The notes under the pieces are model-generated. The model was not told the DNA's origin and ran no database searches. It worked only from the letters and a program-made list of their open reading frames with translations. A program made the translations under genes and the position numbers. Positions 8,320 through 16,644 of a stretch of DNA of 64,000 nt are shown in pieces. Within the stretch, counting starts at the first letter, position 1, and each line of letters begins with the position of its first letter. Source of the DNA: Neoaquamicrobium sediminum (lineage in GTDB: Bacteria; Pseudomonadota; Alphaproteobacteria; Rhizobiales; Rhizobiaceae); the NCBI RefSeq assembly GCF_013240295.1, contig NZ_JABETK010000001.1, forward strand, positions 124,001 through 188,000. The letters run 5' to 3'.

Positions 8320-9378
8320 ATGAAAACCCGCGTCTGCCGCCTGCATGGGAAGGGCGATATAAGGATCGAGGAGATCGATGTCGCGGAGCCGGGCGCAGGC
8401 GAAGTGCTGGTTGCCATGGGCGCCGGCGGCATCTGCGGGTCCGATCTTCACTACTACCACCATGGCGGTTTCGGTCCCATCCGTGTCCGCGAGCCGATCA
8501 TCCTTGGCCATGAGGTTGCAGGCACCGTTCGCGCTGTGGGCCCACAGGTTGAAGGGCTTGCGCCGGGCGACCGGGTCGCGGTCAACCCCAGCCGCCCGTG
8601 CAACCAGTGCCGCTATTGTCTCGCAGGTCTCCAGCAGCACTGCATGACGATGCGCTTCTTCGGCTCGGCCTTGCGGTTTCCGCATGAACAAGGCGGTTTT
8701 CGCGACTTGATGGTCGTCGACGCCTATCAGTGCGTGAAGCTCGAAAACGACGACGTTTCGCTTGCCGAGGCCGCCTGTGCGGAGCCGCTAGCGGTCTGCC
8801 TGCATGCGCTTAACCGCGCCGGCACGTCGGCCGGGAACCTCGCAGGCAAGACGGCGCTCGTCAGTGGTGCTGGTCCGATCGGTGCGCTGGTAATCGCTGC
8901 CCTGCGCCATGCAGGCGCGAGCCACATCGTCGCGACCGACCTGCAGGACGCCGCGCTGGACGTGGCGCGACGGATGGGCGCCGACGAAATCATCAATGTC
9001 GGCGCGAACCCGGAACGGCTCGACACCTACACCGAGGGCAAGGGCACGTTCGACCTCGCCTTCGAATGCTCGGCTGCGGCGCCAGCGGTACGCACCGCTA
9101 TCGCGGCTATCCGGCCGCAGGGCACTTTGGTCGAAGTGGGCGTGGCCGGAGATGTCGCGGTTCCGCTGAACCTGATCGTCGGCAAGGAGATCGCGTTCGT
9201 CGGCACACACCGCTTCGTTGGCGAATACGCGCAGGCTGTCAGGCTGATCGACCAGCGCCGCATCGACGTCAGGCCGATCATTACCGGGGCGGTCGATCTC
9301 GCAGAGGCGCCTGCTGCATTCGAGATGGCGGGTGACCGCAGCCGCGCCATCAAGATGCAGCTCACCTTCGCAAGCTAG
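8320..9378 (+). CDS. Zinc-dependent MDR dehydrogenase, L-idonate/L-gulonate 5-dehydrogenase-like
   Basis: Medium-chain dehydrogenase of 352 residues closest in wording to L-idonate 5-dehydrogenases. Catalytic zinc ligands are the Cys of GAGGICGSDLHYYHHGG and the GHEVAG His-Glu; the structural zinc loop is PCNQCRYCLAGLQQHC. The NAD-binding Rossmann segment is ALVSGAGPIGALVIAALRHAGA. In this uxuAB/TRAP setting oxidation of L-gulonate to D-fructuronate would feed UxuB directly; L-idonate to 5-ketogluconate is the alternative. It follows dctM by 18 bases, so is probably the last gene of the TRAP operon. Confidence 0.85.
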   Translation: MKTRVCRLHGKGDIRIEEIDVAEPGAGEVLVAMGAGGICGSDLHYYHHGGFGPIRVREPIILGHEVAGTVRAVGPQVEGLAPGDRVAVNPSRPCNQCRYCLAGLQQHCMTMRFFGSALRFPHEQGGFRDLMVVDAYQCVKLENDDVSLAEAACAEPLAVCLHALNRAGTSAGNLAGKTALVSGAGPIGALVIAALRHAGASHIVATDLQDAALDVARRMGADEIINVGANPERLDTYTEGKGTFDLAFECSAAAPAVRTAIAAIRPQGTLVEVGVAGDVAVPLNLIVGKEIAFVGTHRFVGEYAQAVRLIDQRRIDVRPIITGAVDLAEAPAAFEMAGDRSRAIKMQLTFAS

Positions 9379-9401
9379 TTGACCATCAAGCGCAGATCGA
9401 C

Positions 9402-9440
9402 GACGGCTTGACCGCCGCCGTCTGCACCAGATCGGTCAAG
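9402..9440. terminator. Overlapping hairpins in a convergent gap
   Basis: Between the convergent dehydrogenase and HyuA-like genes, GACGGC (9402-9407) pairs with GCCGTC (9417-9422), and alternatively CTTGACCG (9407-9414) with CGGTCAAG (9433-9440). No T tract. It may serve as a bidirectional terminator; weak evidence. Confidence 0.3.
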
Positions 9441-10992
9441 CGACCTCGCGCTTCTCGTTGAAGGCGATGTCGCCCACGACGCGTACCCTCACGCGGCGTG
9501 CATCGCCGGGCAGATAGGCGATCGGAATGTCTTCCGTGTCGAGCAAGGAGATCGTGCCCGGCTGGGCTCCAGCCTCGATCGCGCGCTGCCGGGCAAGTTT
9601 CTCGGCTTCCGCGATGGCAGCGTCGCGGCTCATCTCGGAGAAGACCTGATCGACCTCGCCCGATACCTGCGCCATGGCAGCGCCGAGCGCATTGGCGACG
9701 CCGGCGTGCTCGACGCGCAAGACCTCGCTGACGCCGTTCAGCTTTTCGGGGATGAGGAACGAGCCCCCGCCCACCGCGATGAGCTCGACGCCATCCGCGG
9801 AGGTTTTCATACGGTCGACGCTGTCCTCGACCATCTGCTCGATGCGCTTGAGCAAGGTCGAAACGAGCGTCTGGTCGAGGTGGCTGACCCGGTCGCGGTC
9901 GCCGATCTCGACAAGCCCCGCAGCAACCGCGATGTCGGTCGTGGTCAGCGTCGATCCGCCGAAGACAAGCGCCTCGCTGGTGATGCGGTAGCCGACGCTG
10001 CGTGGACCTATGGTGCCCTTCTCCGCGTCGATGATCGTGCCCCCGCCGAGCGCCATAGGCAACAGGTCTGGCATGCGGAAAAGCGTGCGCACGCCGCCGA
10101 CCTCGACCACATTATTGGCCTCGCGCGGGAAGCCGCCGACAAGGCAGCCGATGTCACTGGTCGTGCCGCCGACATCGATGACCATCGCCTCCTTGAGACC
10201 GGTCAGGAATGCCGCACCGCGCATCGAATTGGTGGGGCCGGACGCGAAGCTGTAGACCGGGTTCGCGGCCGCCACTTCGGCGAGCACCACCGTGCCGTCG
10301 TTCTGCGTCAGATAGAACGGCGCATGGACACCCGATTCCTTCAGCGCCTTGGCGAACGCGTCGACCGTGCGCTGGCCAAGCCCCTGCAATGCGGCGTTGA
10401 GCAGTGTCACGTTCTCGCGTTCGAGCAAGCCGATGCGGCCGAGCGTATGCGACAGGGTGATCCGCGCGTCGGGCATCACTGAGCGTACGATCTCAGCAGC
10501 CTCGACCTCACATTCCGTGGTCAGCGGCGAAAACAGCGCAGTGATGCCGACGGACTGGATGCCAGCATCGCGGATGCGCATCGCAGCATCCCGCACGGCG
10601 TCACGATCCAGCGGCACGAGCGGCCGCCCGTCATATTCATGCCCGCCCTCCACCATGAAGCTCAGCGGATCGACTGCCTCGCGCAGGTCGTCCGGCCAGT
10701 CGACCATCGGCGGAAGGGAGGCGCCGGCCGGCATCGCGATGCGGATCGCACCGACGCGTTCGAGGCGAGCCCGCTCCACGACCGCATTCGTGAAATGCGT
10801 GGTGCCGATCATCACCGCATCGACCTGCGAGGCACTGGCCGGCTGGCTGGCAGTGACATGGCGGATCGCATCGACCACGCCTTTCATCACATCCGCGGTG
10901 GTGGGGAACTTGATTGAACTGAGAACGGTTTCGCCGTCGATCAGGACAGCGTCGGTGTTCGTCCCGCCGACGTCGATGCCAATACGCTTCAT
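9436..10992 (-). CDS. Hydantoinase/oxoprolinase family protein (HyuA-like)
   Basis: 518-residue ATP-dependent amidohydrolase-type protein with the actin-like fold of the HyuA/5-oxoprolinase family. The N-terminal phosphate loop RIGIDVGGTNTDAVLIDG, the middle ASGPTNSMRGAAFLTGLKEAMVIDVGGTTSDIG and the C-terminal ELIAVGGGSFLIPEKL are the nucleotide-binding motifs. A longer open frame exists upstream, but family alignment and the ATGA overlap with the DUF917 gene fix the start at 10992. No HyuB partner is present; DUF917 proteins are its usual companion in such clusters. Probable role: opening of a hydantoin-like or lactam ring. Confidence 0.9.
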   Translation of the reverse strand: MKRIGIDVGGTNTDAVLIDGETVLSSIKFPTTADVMKGVVDAIRHVTASQPASASQVDAVMIGTTHFTNAVVERARLERVGAIRIAMPAGASLPPMVDWPDDLREAVDPLSFMVEGGHEYDGRPLVPLDRDAVRDAAMRIRDAGIQSVGITALFSPLTTECEVEAAEIVRSVMPDARITLSHTLGRIGLLERENVTLLNAALQGLGQRTVDAFAKALKESGVHAPFYLTQNDGTVVLAEVAAANPVYSFASGPTNSMRGAAFLTGLKEAMVIDVGGTTSDIGCLVGGFPREANNVVEVGGVRTLFRMPDLLPMALGGGTIIDAEKGTIGPRSVGYRITSEALVFGGSTLTTTDIAVAAGLVEIGDRDRVSHLDQTLVSTLLKRIEQMVEDSVDRMKTSADGVELIAVGGGSFLIPEKLNGVSEVLRVEHAGVANALGAAMAQVSGEVDQVFSEMSRDAAIAEAEKLARQRAIEAGAQPGTISLLDTEDIPIAYLPGDARRVRVRVVGDIAFNEKREVA

Positions 10993-12074
10993 GATGCAAA
11001 TACCGATTTGAAGTCCAGGTCGTAGCCGAACGCCCGGGGGCCGACGTGTTCGAGACCCTTGGGGGTCTGAAGCACGGCGGGAGCCGGAAGAGCGACGGCG
11101 GTGACGCGCTGCCCGTAGCGGACGGTCTCGGTCCCGATCGCTTCGCCCGACACCGTATCGAGCAGACAGATCAGGTCCGGCGTCATCGCCATTGGCGTGC
11201 CATCGCGGAAGGCGACGGCCCACTCGTTCTGGAAGGAGAGCTCCAGCAAAGACCCGCGATCCGAATCGAGCCCTTCGATCTTTGCGACACCGCGCAGGAA
11301 GCCGCCGGTCGTGGTGCGGTCGACATCCGTGACCTTGCCCCTGAAAAGCTCGACACCGCCCTCGTGCTCCAGCACCGCGGCAATGGGGTCGGTGTGGCGC
11401 GCGCGCGCCGAGAGCACCGCCCGGCCCAGGCTCGTTGCCTTGGTGACGGTGTGCAGCACGCCCCAGTCCTTCACCTCGCGGCCCGTACGTGGCGCCTTGC
11501 AGGTTGCCGAGGTGGAACCGACTTCGGTGCAGACCTTGCGCGAAATCCGCTCCATCCACTTCCAGCTAGCCGCCTTGGCAACGATCGCCTCGTTGTCGCG
11601 GCAATCGACCAGCGTCAGCGGGTACATCTGCAGATCGCCGATCGCGAAGGAGGTCATCTGCGCTTCCGGATAGGCGCGGCCCATCGCGTCGGCGTCAACG
11701 ACCGGGATGTCGAGCATCGCACCGGCAAGGAAGGGCGACAGCGCGTTGCCGCCGCCGATCTCGACGCTCATAACCGCGCGGAACGGCCTGCCCGTATATT
11801 CTTCCATGAGTTTCATGGCGCGCGCGAGATGCGCCGGGTCCACCAGCCTCTCCTGACCGACGAGTGGCGCGCCCATCTTGGAAACGACAGCCACCGCATC
11901 GTCGTCATCGAGTTCCAGCGGGTCGATAAGCCTGCATTTGCGGCCGTCGCGATAAAGTTTCTTGAGATTGAGCTGCGCCAGATAGGGGCTGCCACCGCCG
12001 CCCGTTCCAAGTATCCAGGCGCCCACTGCCAGCGGATCGATCTCGTCCACCTCGAAGTCACGGATCATATTCAC
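10989..12074 (-). CDS. DUF917 / S-methyl thiohydantoin desulfurase family protein
   Basis: 361-residue PF06032-type protein. Typical blocks are AVGAWILGTGGGGSPYLAQL near the N-terminus, VSKMGAPLVGQERL, MSVEIGGGNALSPFLAG, DADAMGRAYPEAQMTSF and TPDLICLLDTVSGEAIGTE. The family was of unknown function and has been linked to desulfuration of S-methyl thiohydantoins; the substrate here is unknown. Preceded by a GGAGGTG ribosome site and coupled (ATGA) to the HyuA-like gene, so the two form one operon, divergent from the AroM-LuxR regulator. Confidence 0.9.
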   Translation of the reverse strand: MNMIRDFEVDEIDPLAVGAWILGTGGGGSPYLAQLNLKKLYRDGRKCRLIDPLELDDDDAVAVVSKMGAPLVGQERLVDPAHLARAMKLMEEYTGRPFRAVMSVEIGGGNALSPFLAGAMLDIPVVDADAMGRAYPEAQMTSFAIGDLQMYPLTLVDCRDNEAIVAKAASWKWMERISRKVCTEVGSTSATCKAPRTGREVKDWGVLHTVTKATSLGRAVLSARARHTDPIAAVLEHEGGVELFRGKVTDVDRTTTGGFLRGVAKIEGLDSDRGSLLELSFQNEWAVAFRDGTPMAMTPDLICLLDTVSGEAIGTETVRYGQRVTAVALPAPAVLQTPKGLEHVGPRAFGYDLDFKSVFAS

Positions 12075-12091
12075 CTCCGAAAGATGCGCTA

Positions 12092-12139
12092 GAAGCTAGC
12101 TTCGGAGACCGGCCGACAATATAAGGAACTGCCCCTATA
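12092..12139 (-). promoter_or_regulatory. Two-part promoter element upstream of DUF917
   Basis: On the minus strand the imperfect palindrome TATAGGGGCAGTTCCTTATA occupies 12139-12120, and a 12-bp perfect palindrome GAAGCTAGCTTC occupies 12103-12092. From the T of TAGGGG to the G of GCTAGCTT is 37 bases. The same pair at the same 37-base distance recurs at 13204-13248 upstream of the second AroM gene. Probable operator/promoter of the AroM-LuxR regulator in the divergent region; direct observation, function inferred. Confidence 0.6.
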
Positions 12140-12196
12140 TCGCGCTTGCCCAACGAATAGGCATTCCGCCCGGGGTCGACAGGAGTATCTCGCCAC

Positions 12197-13134
12197 GTGA
12201 CCACGACGGACAACAGCACCGCCCCGGCCCCGCCGAAGAAGGTGATGTTCGTCAGCGTCGGGCAGTCGCCGCGCTCCGACCTGATCGGCGACATACTCGC
12301 CAATCTCGACATGCCGATCGAGGCCCTGGAACTGGGAGCGCTGGACGGGCTGTCGGCACGAGAGATCGACAACCTCCGGGTCAGACCGGGCGAGACCAGC
12401 ATCGTGACCCGGCTGGCCGACAACAGCGAAATCGTTGTTTCCAAAGCGCGGATCGGCGAGCGCATGGCGCAACTTGTCGCCGCGTTTCGGCCGAATGAAT
12501 TCGACCTGGTCGTTATCCTTTCGACCGGTCTTTTCCGCGACTTCGACAGCACCTGCCTGACCGTCAACGCGCAGCGCGCGCTGGAATCGGCGGTTTTTCG
12601 CTGGCCGCGCAAGGCTCGTCGGTCGGCCTGATCCAGCCATTGGAACGGCAGATCAACGAACTCGACATCCCGGCGCTCCAGCCATATCGGATCACAGCCA
12701 GCCATGCGCTCGACAACGACAAGCAGTCGCTTGCGCGCGCGCTGTTCGACCTCGCCGACTGTGAGATCATCGTGCTCAACTCTGTGAGCTTTTCCGAAGC
12801 CGACCGCGAGATGGCAGCCAAGGTGACTGGCAAGCCGGTCGTGCTCGCCCGCAGGATCATTGCCAGCGCCGTGCGCCTGCTTCTCTACCAGTCGCAGCCG
12901 ATTACCCTGCCGGGCATGTCGAGCGAGTTCACCGAGCGCGTGAACCGGCTCACCGCGCGCGAGCGGCAGGTCATGTCGCTGGTCGCCGAGGGGCTCTCAA
13001 ACAAGGCGATCGCGCGACAGCTTGGCATCAGCCCGAAGACCGTCGAGATACACCGCTCGAACGTGATGTCGAAAATGGAAGTCGCTTCCTCGGCAGCCCT
13101 CATCCGCATGGTGATTCAGGCCGGGCATCCCTGA
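12197..13134 (+). pseudogene. AroM-domain/LuxR-HTH fusion regulator (one frameshift)
   Basis: Reconstructed 312-residue protein: AroM-like domain (about 15-230; VMFVSVGQSPRSDLIGDIL) fused to a LuxR/FixJ HTH (about 251-308; LTARERQVMSLVAEGLSNKAIARQLGISPKTVEIHRSNVMSKM). The frame breaks in the T5 run at 12594-12598; a sixth T joins ALESAVF to SLAAQGSSVGLIQPLERQ, which aligns with the stand-alone AroM downstream. Start is GTG 12197. Compared with that paralogue, its two conserved cysteines are serines (S109 in VVILSTG, S196 in VLNSVSF), suggesting a non-catalytic ligand sensor. It probably regulates the divergent hydantoinase genes and the downstream AroM/ABC operon. Confidence 0.85.
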
Positions 13135-13203
13135 TTTGCTGCCGTGGAAGGCACGCGATTGCACGGCGAAGCGGCAGCACCAATCCGCGTTTCCCTCCTC
13201 ACC

Positions 13204-13248
13204 TAGGGGAGTTCCCTATAGTCGCGCGGACTTTTTGACGGCTAGCTT
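13204..13248 (+). promoter_or_regulatory. Two-part promoter element upstream of AroM/ABC operon
   Basis: TAGGGGAGTTCCCTATA (13204-13220; arms TAGGG and CCCTA) followed by GCTAGCTT at 13241-13248, with 37 bases between the two first letters. It duplicates the element on the minus strand at 12139-12092. Located 30-74 bases before the AroM start, between the fusion regulator and its presumed target operon. Confidence 0.6.
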
Positions 13249-13277
13249 GGTTCCATCAGCAGGAGGAACCGAGCCAC

Positions 13278-13955
13278 ATGTCCGGCATAGCGCGCATCGC
13301 ATTCGTTACGATCGGCCAGACCCCGCGTTCCGACATCGTGCCGGAAATGATGGCCGAGATCACGGCCGGGCTCGACGCCAAACCTGCCTTCCAAGAATTC
13401 GGAGTCCTGGACCACCTTGAAGGCGACGCGCTGGATACGTTTCGCGCACACGATGGCGAGTTGTCGTTCGCGACCCGCCTGCGCGACGGCACGGAGATCA
13501 TTACCTCCAAGGAACGGACCGAAGCGCGCCTGAACGAAATCCTGGCCGAGATCGATGCCGGCGGATTTGATCTTGTGGTGCTTCTGTGCACCGGTACCCG
13601 CATCGACCCGCTGAAGAACACGCTTGTGGTCGAAGCCCAGAGGATCGTGGACTCCACCGTCGAGGCGCTTGCCGCTTCCTGCCGCAAGCTGGGCGTCATC
13701 GTCCCGCTCGAAAGGCAGGTCGCGGAATTTGCGCGCCGGCACGTCTTCGCAGGAGAGCCGACCGTGGTGTCGGCGTCACCCTATTCGGGAAACGGCGTAT
13801 CGGACGGCGCGAAGGGCGTGGCCGACTGCGACCTCGTGGTCATGCATTGCATGGGTTACACGGCCGCAATGCTGGATGAGGTCCGTACCCAGACGAATGC
13901 ACCTGTTCTGCTCTCCCGGCGCGTCGTGGCAGGCGTCGTTCGCCAGATGATTTGA
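13278..13955 (+). CDS. AroM family protein
   Basis: 225-residue stand-alone AroM-family protein (RIAFVTIGQTPRSDIVPEMMAEI at the N-terminus). Two cysteines in equivalent strand ends, C104 (VVLLCTGTR) and C191 (VVMHCMGYT), are placed like the catalytic pair of Asp/Glu/hydantoin racemases; that comparison is inference. Preceded by AGGAGGA. The biochemical role of AroM is not established. Position beside hydantoinase-type genes suggests a racemase-like or ring-processing step on the same substrate. It shares its architecture with the sensor half of the upstream regulator. Confidence 0.9.
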   Translation: MSGIARIAFVTIGQTPRSDIVPEMMAEITAGLDAKPAFQEFGVLDHLEGDALDTFRAHDGELSFATRLRDGTEIITSKERTEARLNEILAEIDAGGFDLVVLLCTGTRIDPLKNTLVVEAQRIVDSTVEALAASCRKLGVIVPLERQVAEFARRHVFAGEPTVVSASPYSGNGVSDGAKGVADCDLVVMHCMGYTAAMLDEVRTQTNAPVLLSRRVVAGVVRQMI

Positions 13956-13991
13956 GGCTTGGGTTGAACACCTGAAAAAGGGGAACTATCG

Positions 13992-15581
13992 ATGAAGAAA
14001 AACCTTGTTCTGGCCGCGATGGCAGCAGCGCTGCTGAGCGGCACCCTGATGACATCGCCGGCATCCGCCTTCGAGCGCACCGACAATGGCGAAATCATCG
14101 TCTTTGCCGGTCGCCAGGCGATCCCTGTTCTCGATCCCCATGTGCGCTACGACTGGTCGACGCGCATGATCCAGCAGGCCGTCTATGACGCGCTGGTCAA
14201 ATACGAAGGCGACCCAGCCGAGATCAAGCCGTGGCTCGCCGAGAGCTGGGAGACGAGCGAAGACGGCAAGACCTGGACCTTCAAGCTGGTCGAGAACGCC
14301 AAGTTCCACAACGGCGACCCCGTCAACGCCGAGGCCGTGCGCTATTCTTTCGAACGCGGCCTCAAGCTCAACAAGGGCGTGGCCTGGATGCTGAAGGACT
14401 TCCTCGCACCCGAAGGCATCACCGTCGTTGACGACTACACCGTGCAGTTCGAACTCAAGGCGCCCTACGCGCCGTTCCTGTCTTTCATGCCCTGGTGGTT
14501 CATCGTCAATCCCGAGCAGGTCAAGGCCAACGAGGTCGACGGCGACTATGGCGAGAAGTGGCTGACGGAAAACGCGGCCGGGTCCGGTCCCTTCAAGCTC
14601 GGCCGCTGGGAGCCGAACGTCCTCTATGAAATCGAGGCCGTCGCGGACTACTGGAAAGGCTGGCCGCAGGGCGAGAACCGTCCGGCTGGCGTCATCTACC
14701 GCATCATCCGCGAACCGTCCGCACAGCGCGCGTCGCTGCAGCGCGGCGAGGTCGACATTGTCGAGGGCCTGACCTCTGACGACTATGTCCAGATCGCCAA
14801 CACGCCCGGGATCGAGATCCAGAACCACAAGGGCATGACCACCTTCGGCATCAAGTTCAACACTCAGCAGGGCCCCACCGCCGACATCAACCTGCGCAAG
14901 GCGATTGCCTACGCGCTCGACTACGATGCGCTCATCCAGATCTACAACGGCGCGGCGTCCTTGCAGACGAGCCCCCTGCCCGATGCCATGCGCGGTCATA
15001 TCGACGTCCCCGATATTCCGCGACAGGACATGGCCAAGGCGAAGGAATATCTGGCGAAATCCCAATATCCCGATGGGGGCATCACGCTGCCTTACGTCCA
15101 TGTCGCCGGTCTGGAAGAGGCGCGTCGTATCGGCCTGGTGCTTCTCGAAAACCTCAAGGAACTGAACATCAACGTCGAGATCACGCCGGAGCAGTGGCCC
15201 AACATGGTCGCCAACGGCTCGCGGGTTGAAACCTCGCCGGCGATGACCTCGGTCTACGTCACGCCGATCTCGACCGACCCGGATGCGGTGGCCTATCAGT
15301 ATCATAAGAATAGCTGGGGCCAGTATTACGCGATGGCGTTCTACGACAATCCGGAGGTTGCCGGTATGATCGACAAGGCTCGCGCCAGCACCGACTGGGA
15401 CGAACGCGCCGATCTCTACGCAAAGATCCAGACGCAGATTGTCGCCGATCAGCCGGAGGTGTTCGGCATGCTCCAGAACCGCCGCTGGGCACACCGCGAC
15501 TATCTGGAGGGCTTCAAGTTCAGCCCCGTACGGTTTACCGGCGAGGTCGACCTCTATCCCCTGTGGATCGACGCGGAATAA
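13992..15581 (+). CDS. ABC transporter substrate-binding protein, family 5 (peptide/opine type)
   Basis: 529-residue periplasmic SBP_bac_5 protein. Signal peptide KKNLVLAAMAAALLSGTLMTSPASA, then the family blocks PVLDPHVRYDWSTRMIQQAVYDALVKYEG, LAESWETSEDGKTWTFKLVENAKFHNGDPVNAEAVRYSFER and NLRKAIAYALDYDALIQIYNGAA. Preceded by AAAGGGGA. First gene of a five-component peptide-type importer; the ligand may be a dipeptide, hydantoin-like or other compound handled by the adjacent DUF917/HyuA genes. Followed by a strong hairpin. Confidence 0.93.
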   Translation: MKKNLVLAAMAAALLSGTLMTSPASAFERTDNGEIIVFAGRQAIPVLDPHVRYDWSTRMIQQAVYDALVKYEGDPAEIKPWLAESWETSEDGKTWTFKLVENAKFHNGDPVNAEAVRYSFERGLKLNKGVAWMLKDFLAPEGITVVDDYTVQFELKAPYAPFLSFMPWWFIVNPEQVKANEVDGDYGEKWLTENAAGSGPFKLGRWEPNVLYEIEAVADYWKGWPQGENRPAGVIYRIIREPSAQRASLQRGEVDIVEGLTSDDYVQIANTPGIEIQNHKGMTTFGIKFNTQQGPTADINLRKAIAYALDYDALIQIYNGAASLQTSPLPDAMRGHIDVPDIPRQDMAKAKEYLAKSQYPDGGITLPYVHVAGLEEARRIGLVLLENLKELNINVEITPEQWPNMVANGSRVETSPAMTSVYVTPISTDPDAVAYQYHKNSWGQYYAMAFYDNPEVAGMIDKARASTDWDERADLYAKIQTQIVADQPEVFGMLQNRRWAHRDYLEGFKFSPVRFTGEVDLYPLWIDAE

Positions 15582-15590
15582 TACCGCTAC

Positions 15591-15614
15591 GCGGGGAGCG
15601 TCCGCGCTCCCCGC
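15591..15614 (+). terminator. Intercistronic hairpin after the binding-protein gene
   Basis: Perfect 10-bp stem GCGGGGAGCG (15591-15600) and CGCTCCCCGC (15605-15614) with a TCCG loop, no T tract. Likely mRNA-stabilising or attenuating element that lets the binding protein be made in excess of the permeases. Confidence 0.65.
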
Positions 15615-15636
15615 ACCGACAAGGACCAAAGGCCAC

Positions 15637-16644
15637 ATGCTGAGCTTCACGCTGCGGAAACTGGCGACCCTGGTGGGAACCATGCTCGGCATCGCCGCGC
15701 TGACGTTTCTCATCACCAATGTCGCGCCGGGCGATCCGGCCCGCCTCGTCGCCGGCCCCAATGCCACCGAGGACATGGTCGAGACCATCCGCGTGGCAAA
15801 CGGGCTCGACAAGCCTCTTCCCGAGCAGTTCATCATCTACATGAGTGGCCTGCTGCGGGGCGATCTCGGCACATCCATCGTGACGACGCGCCCCGTCATC
15901 GACGAGCTTCTGCGTTACGCACCGGCGACGATAGAGCTGGTTCTTGTCGCCATGGCCCTGGGCATATTCGTCGGCGTGCCGCTCGGCATGCTGTCCGCTG
16001 TCTACCGCAATAGCTGGTTCGACCACCTGACGCGGATATTCTCCATCTCCGGTGTAGCACTTCCGGCATTCTGGTTCGGCATACTCCTGCAGCTATTCTT
16101 CGCGGTCCAGATGGGCTGGCTGCCCGTATCCGGACGCCTTCCGCTCGTCGCACGGCCGCCGGAACCCATCACGCACCTGCTCCTCGTGGATGCACTTCTG
16201 CGCGGGCAGTTCTCCCTGTTCTGGACGGCGCTCAGCCACATCATCCTTCCTGCGGTCGTGCTTTCCTTTCCGTGCCTGGCCTCAATCCTGCGCGTCAATC
16301 GCGCCGAGATGGTCGAGGTTTTGCAATCCGACCACGTCGTCGCTGCCCGCGCGCACGGCCTGTCGTCGCGCCGCATCGTTGCGCTTTACGCGCTCAAGAA
16401 CGCAATGCTGCCAACGCTTGCGATGATTGGCCTGCGCTTCGGCTGGATGCTGGGGTCGACGGTGCTGGTGGAAACCGTCTTCGACTGGCCGGGAATCGGC
16501 CTTTACGCGGTGTCGTCGGCGCTGTCGTCGGACTTCAAGCCGGTCATCGGCGTGACCCTGCTGATCGGCTTCTTCTTCATCATCGCCAATACAATCGTCG
16601 ACCTCGCCTATGCATGGATCGACCCGCGCCTGAGGAACGCCTGA
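15637..16644 (+). CDS. ABC transporter permease, DppB/OppB-like
   Basis: 335-residue inner-membrane permease. N-terminal segment MLSFTLRKLATLVGTMLGIAALTFLITNVAPGDPAR and the later SGVALPAFWFGILLQLFF and RAHGLSSRRIVALYALKNAMLPTLAMIGLRFGWMLGSTVLVETVFDWPGIG (EAA coupling motif) are typical of DppB. ATG 15637 was chosen because the signal-anchor segment begins there; the open frame upstream overlaps the binding-protein gene. Overlaps the DppC start by one base (TGATG). Confidence 0.92.
   Translation: MLSFTLRKLATLVGTMLGIAALTFLITNVAPGDPARLVAGPNATEDMVETIRVANGLDKPLPEQFIIYMSGLLRGDLGTSIVTTRPVIDELLRYAPATIELVLVAMALGIFVGVPLGMLSAVYRNSWFDHLTRIFSISGVALPAFWFGILLQLFFAVQMGWLPVSGRLPLVARPPEPITHLLLVDALLRGQFSLFWTALSHIILPAVVLSFPCLASILRVNRAEMVEVLQSDHVVAARAHGLSSRRIVALYALKNAMLPTLAMIGLRFGWMLGSTVLVETVFDWPGIGLYAVSSALSSDFKPVIGVTLLIGFFFIIANTIVDLAYAWIDPRLRNA

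Noticed and set aside
10993..11559. N-terminal extension of the HyuA-like protein
   Set aside because: Shadow of the DUF917 gene; the actin-fold phosphate loop begins right after ATG 10992.
13986..15836. 616-codon open frame on the minus strand opposite the peptide-binding-protein gene
   Set aside because: Antisense shadow of a GC-rich gene: low-complexity Asp/Val/Arg-rich translation, no domain, and it covers a clear SBP_bac_5 gene.
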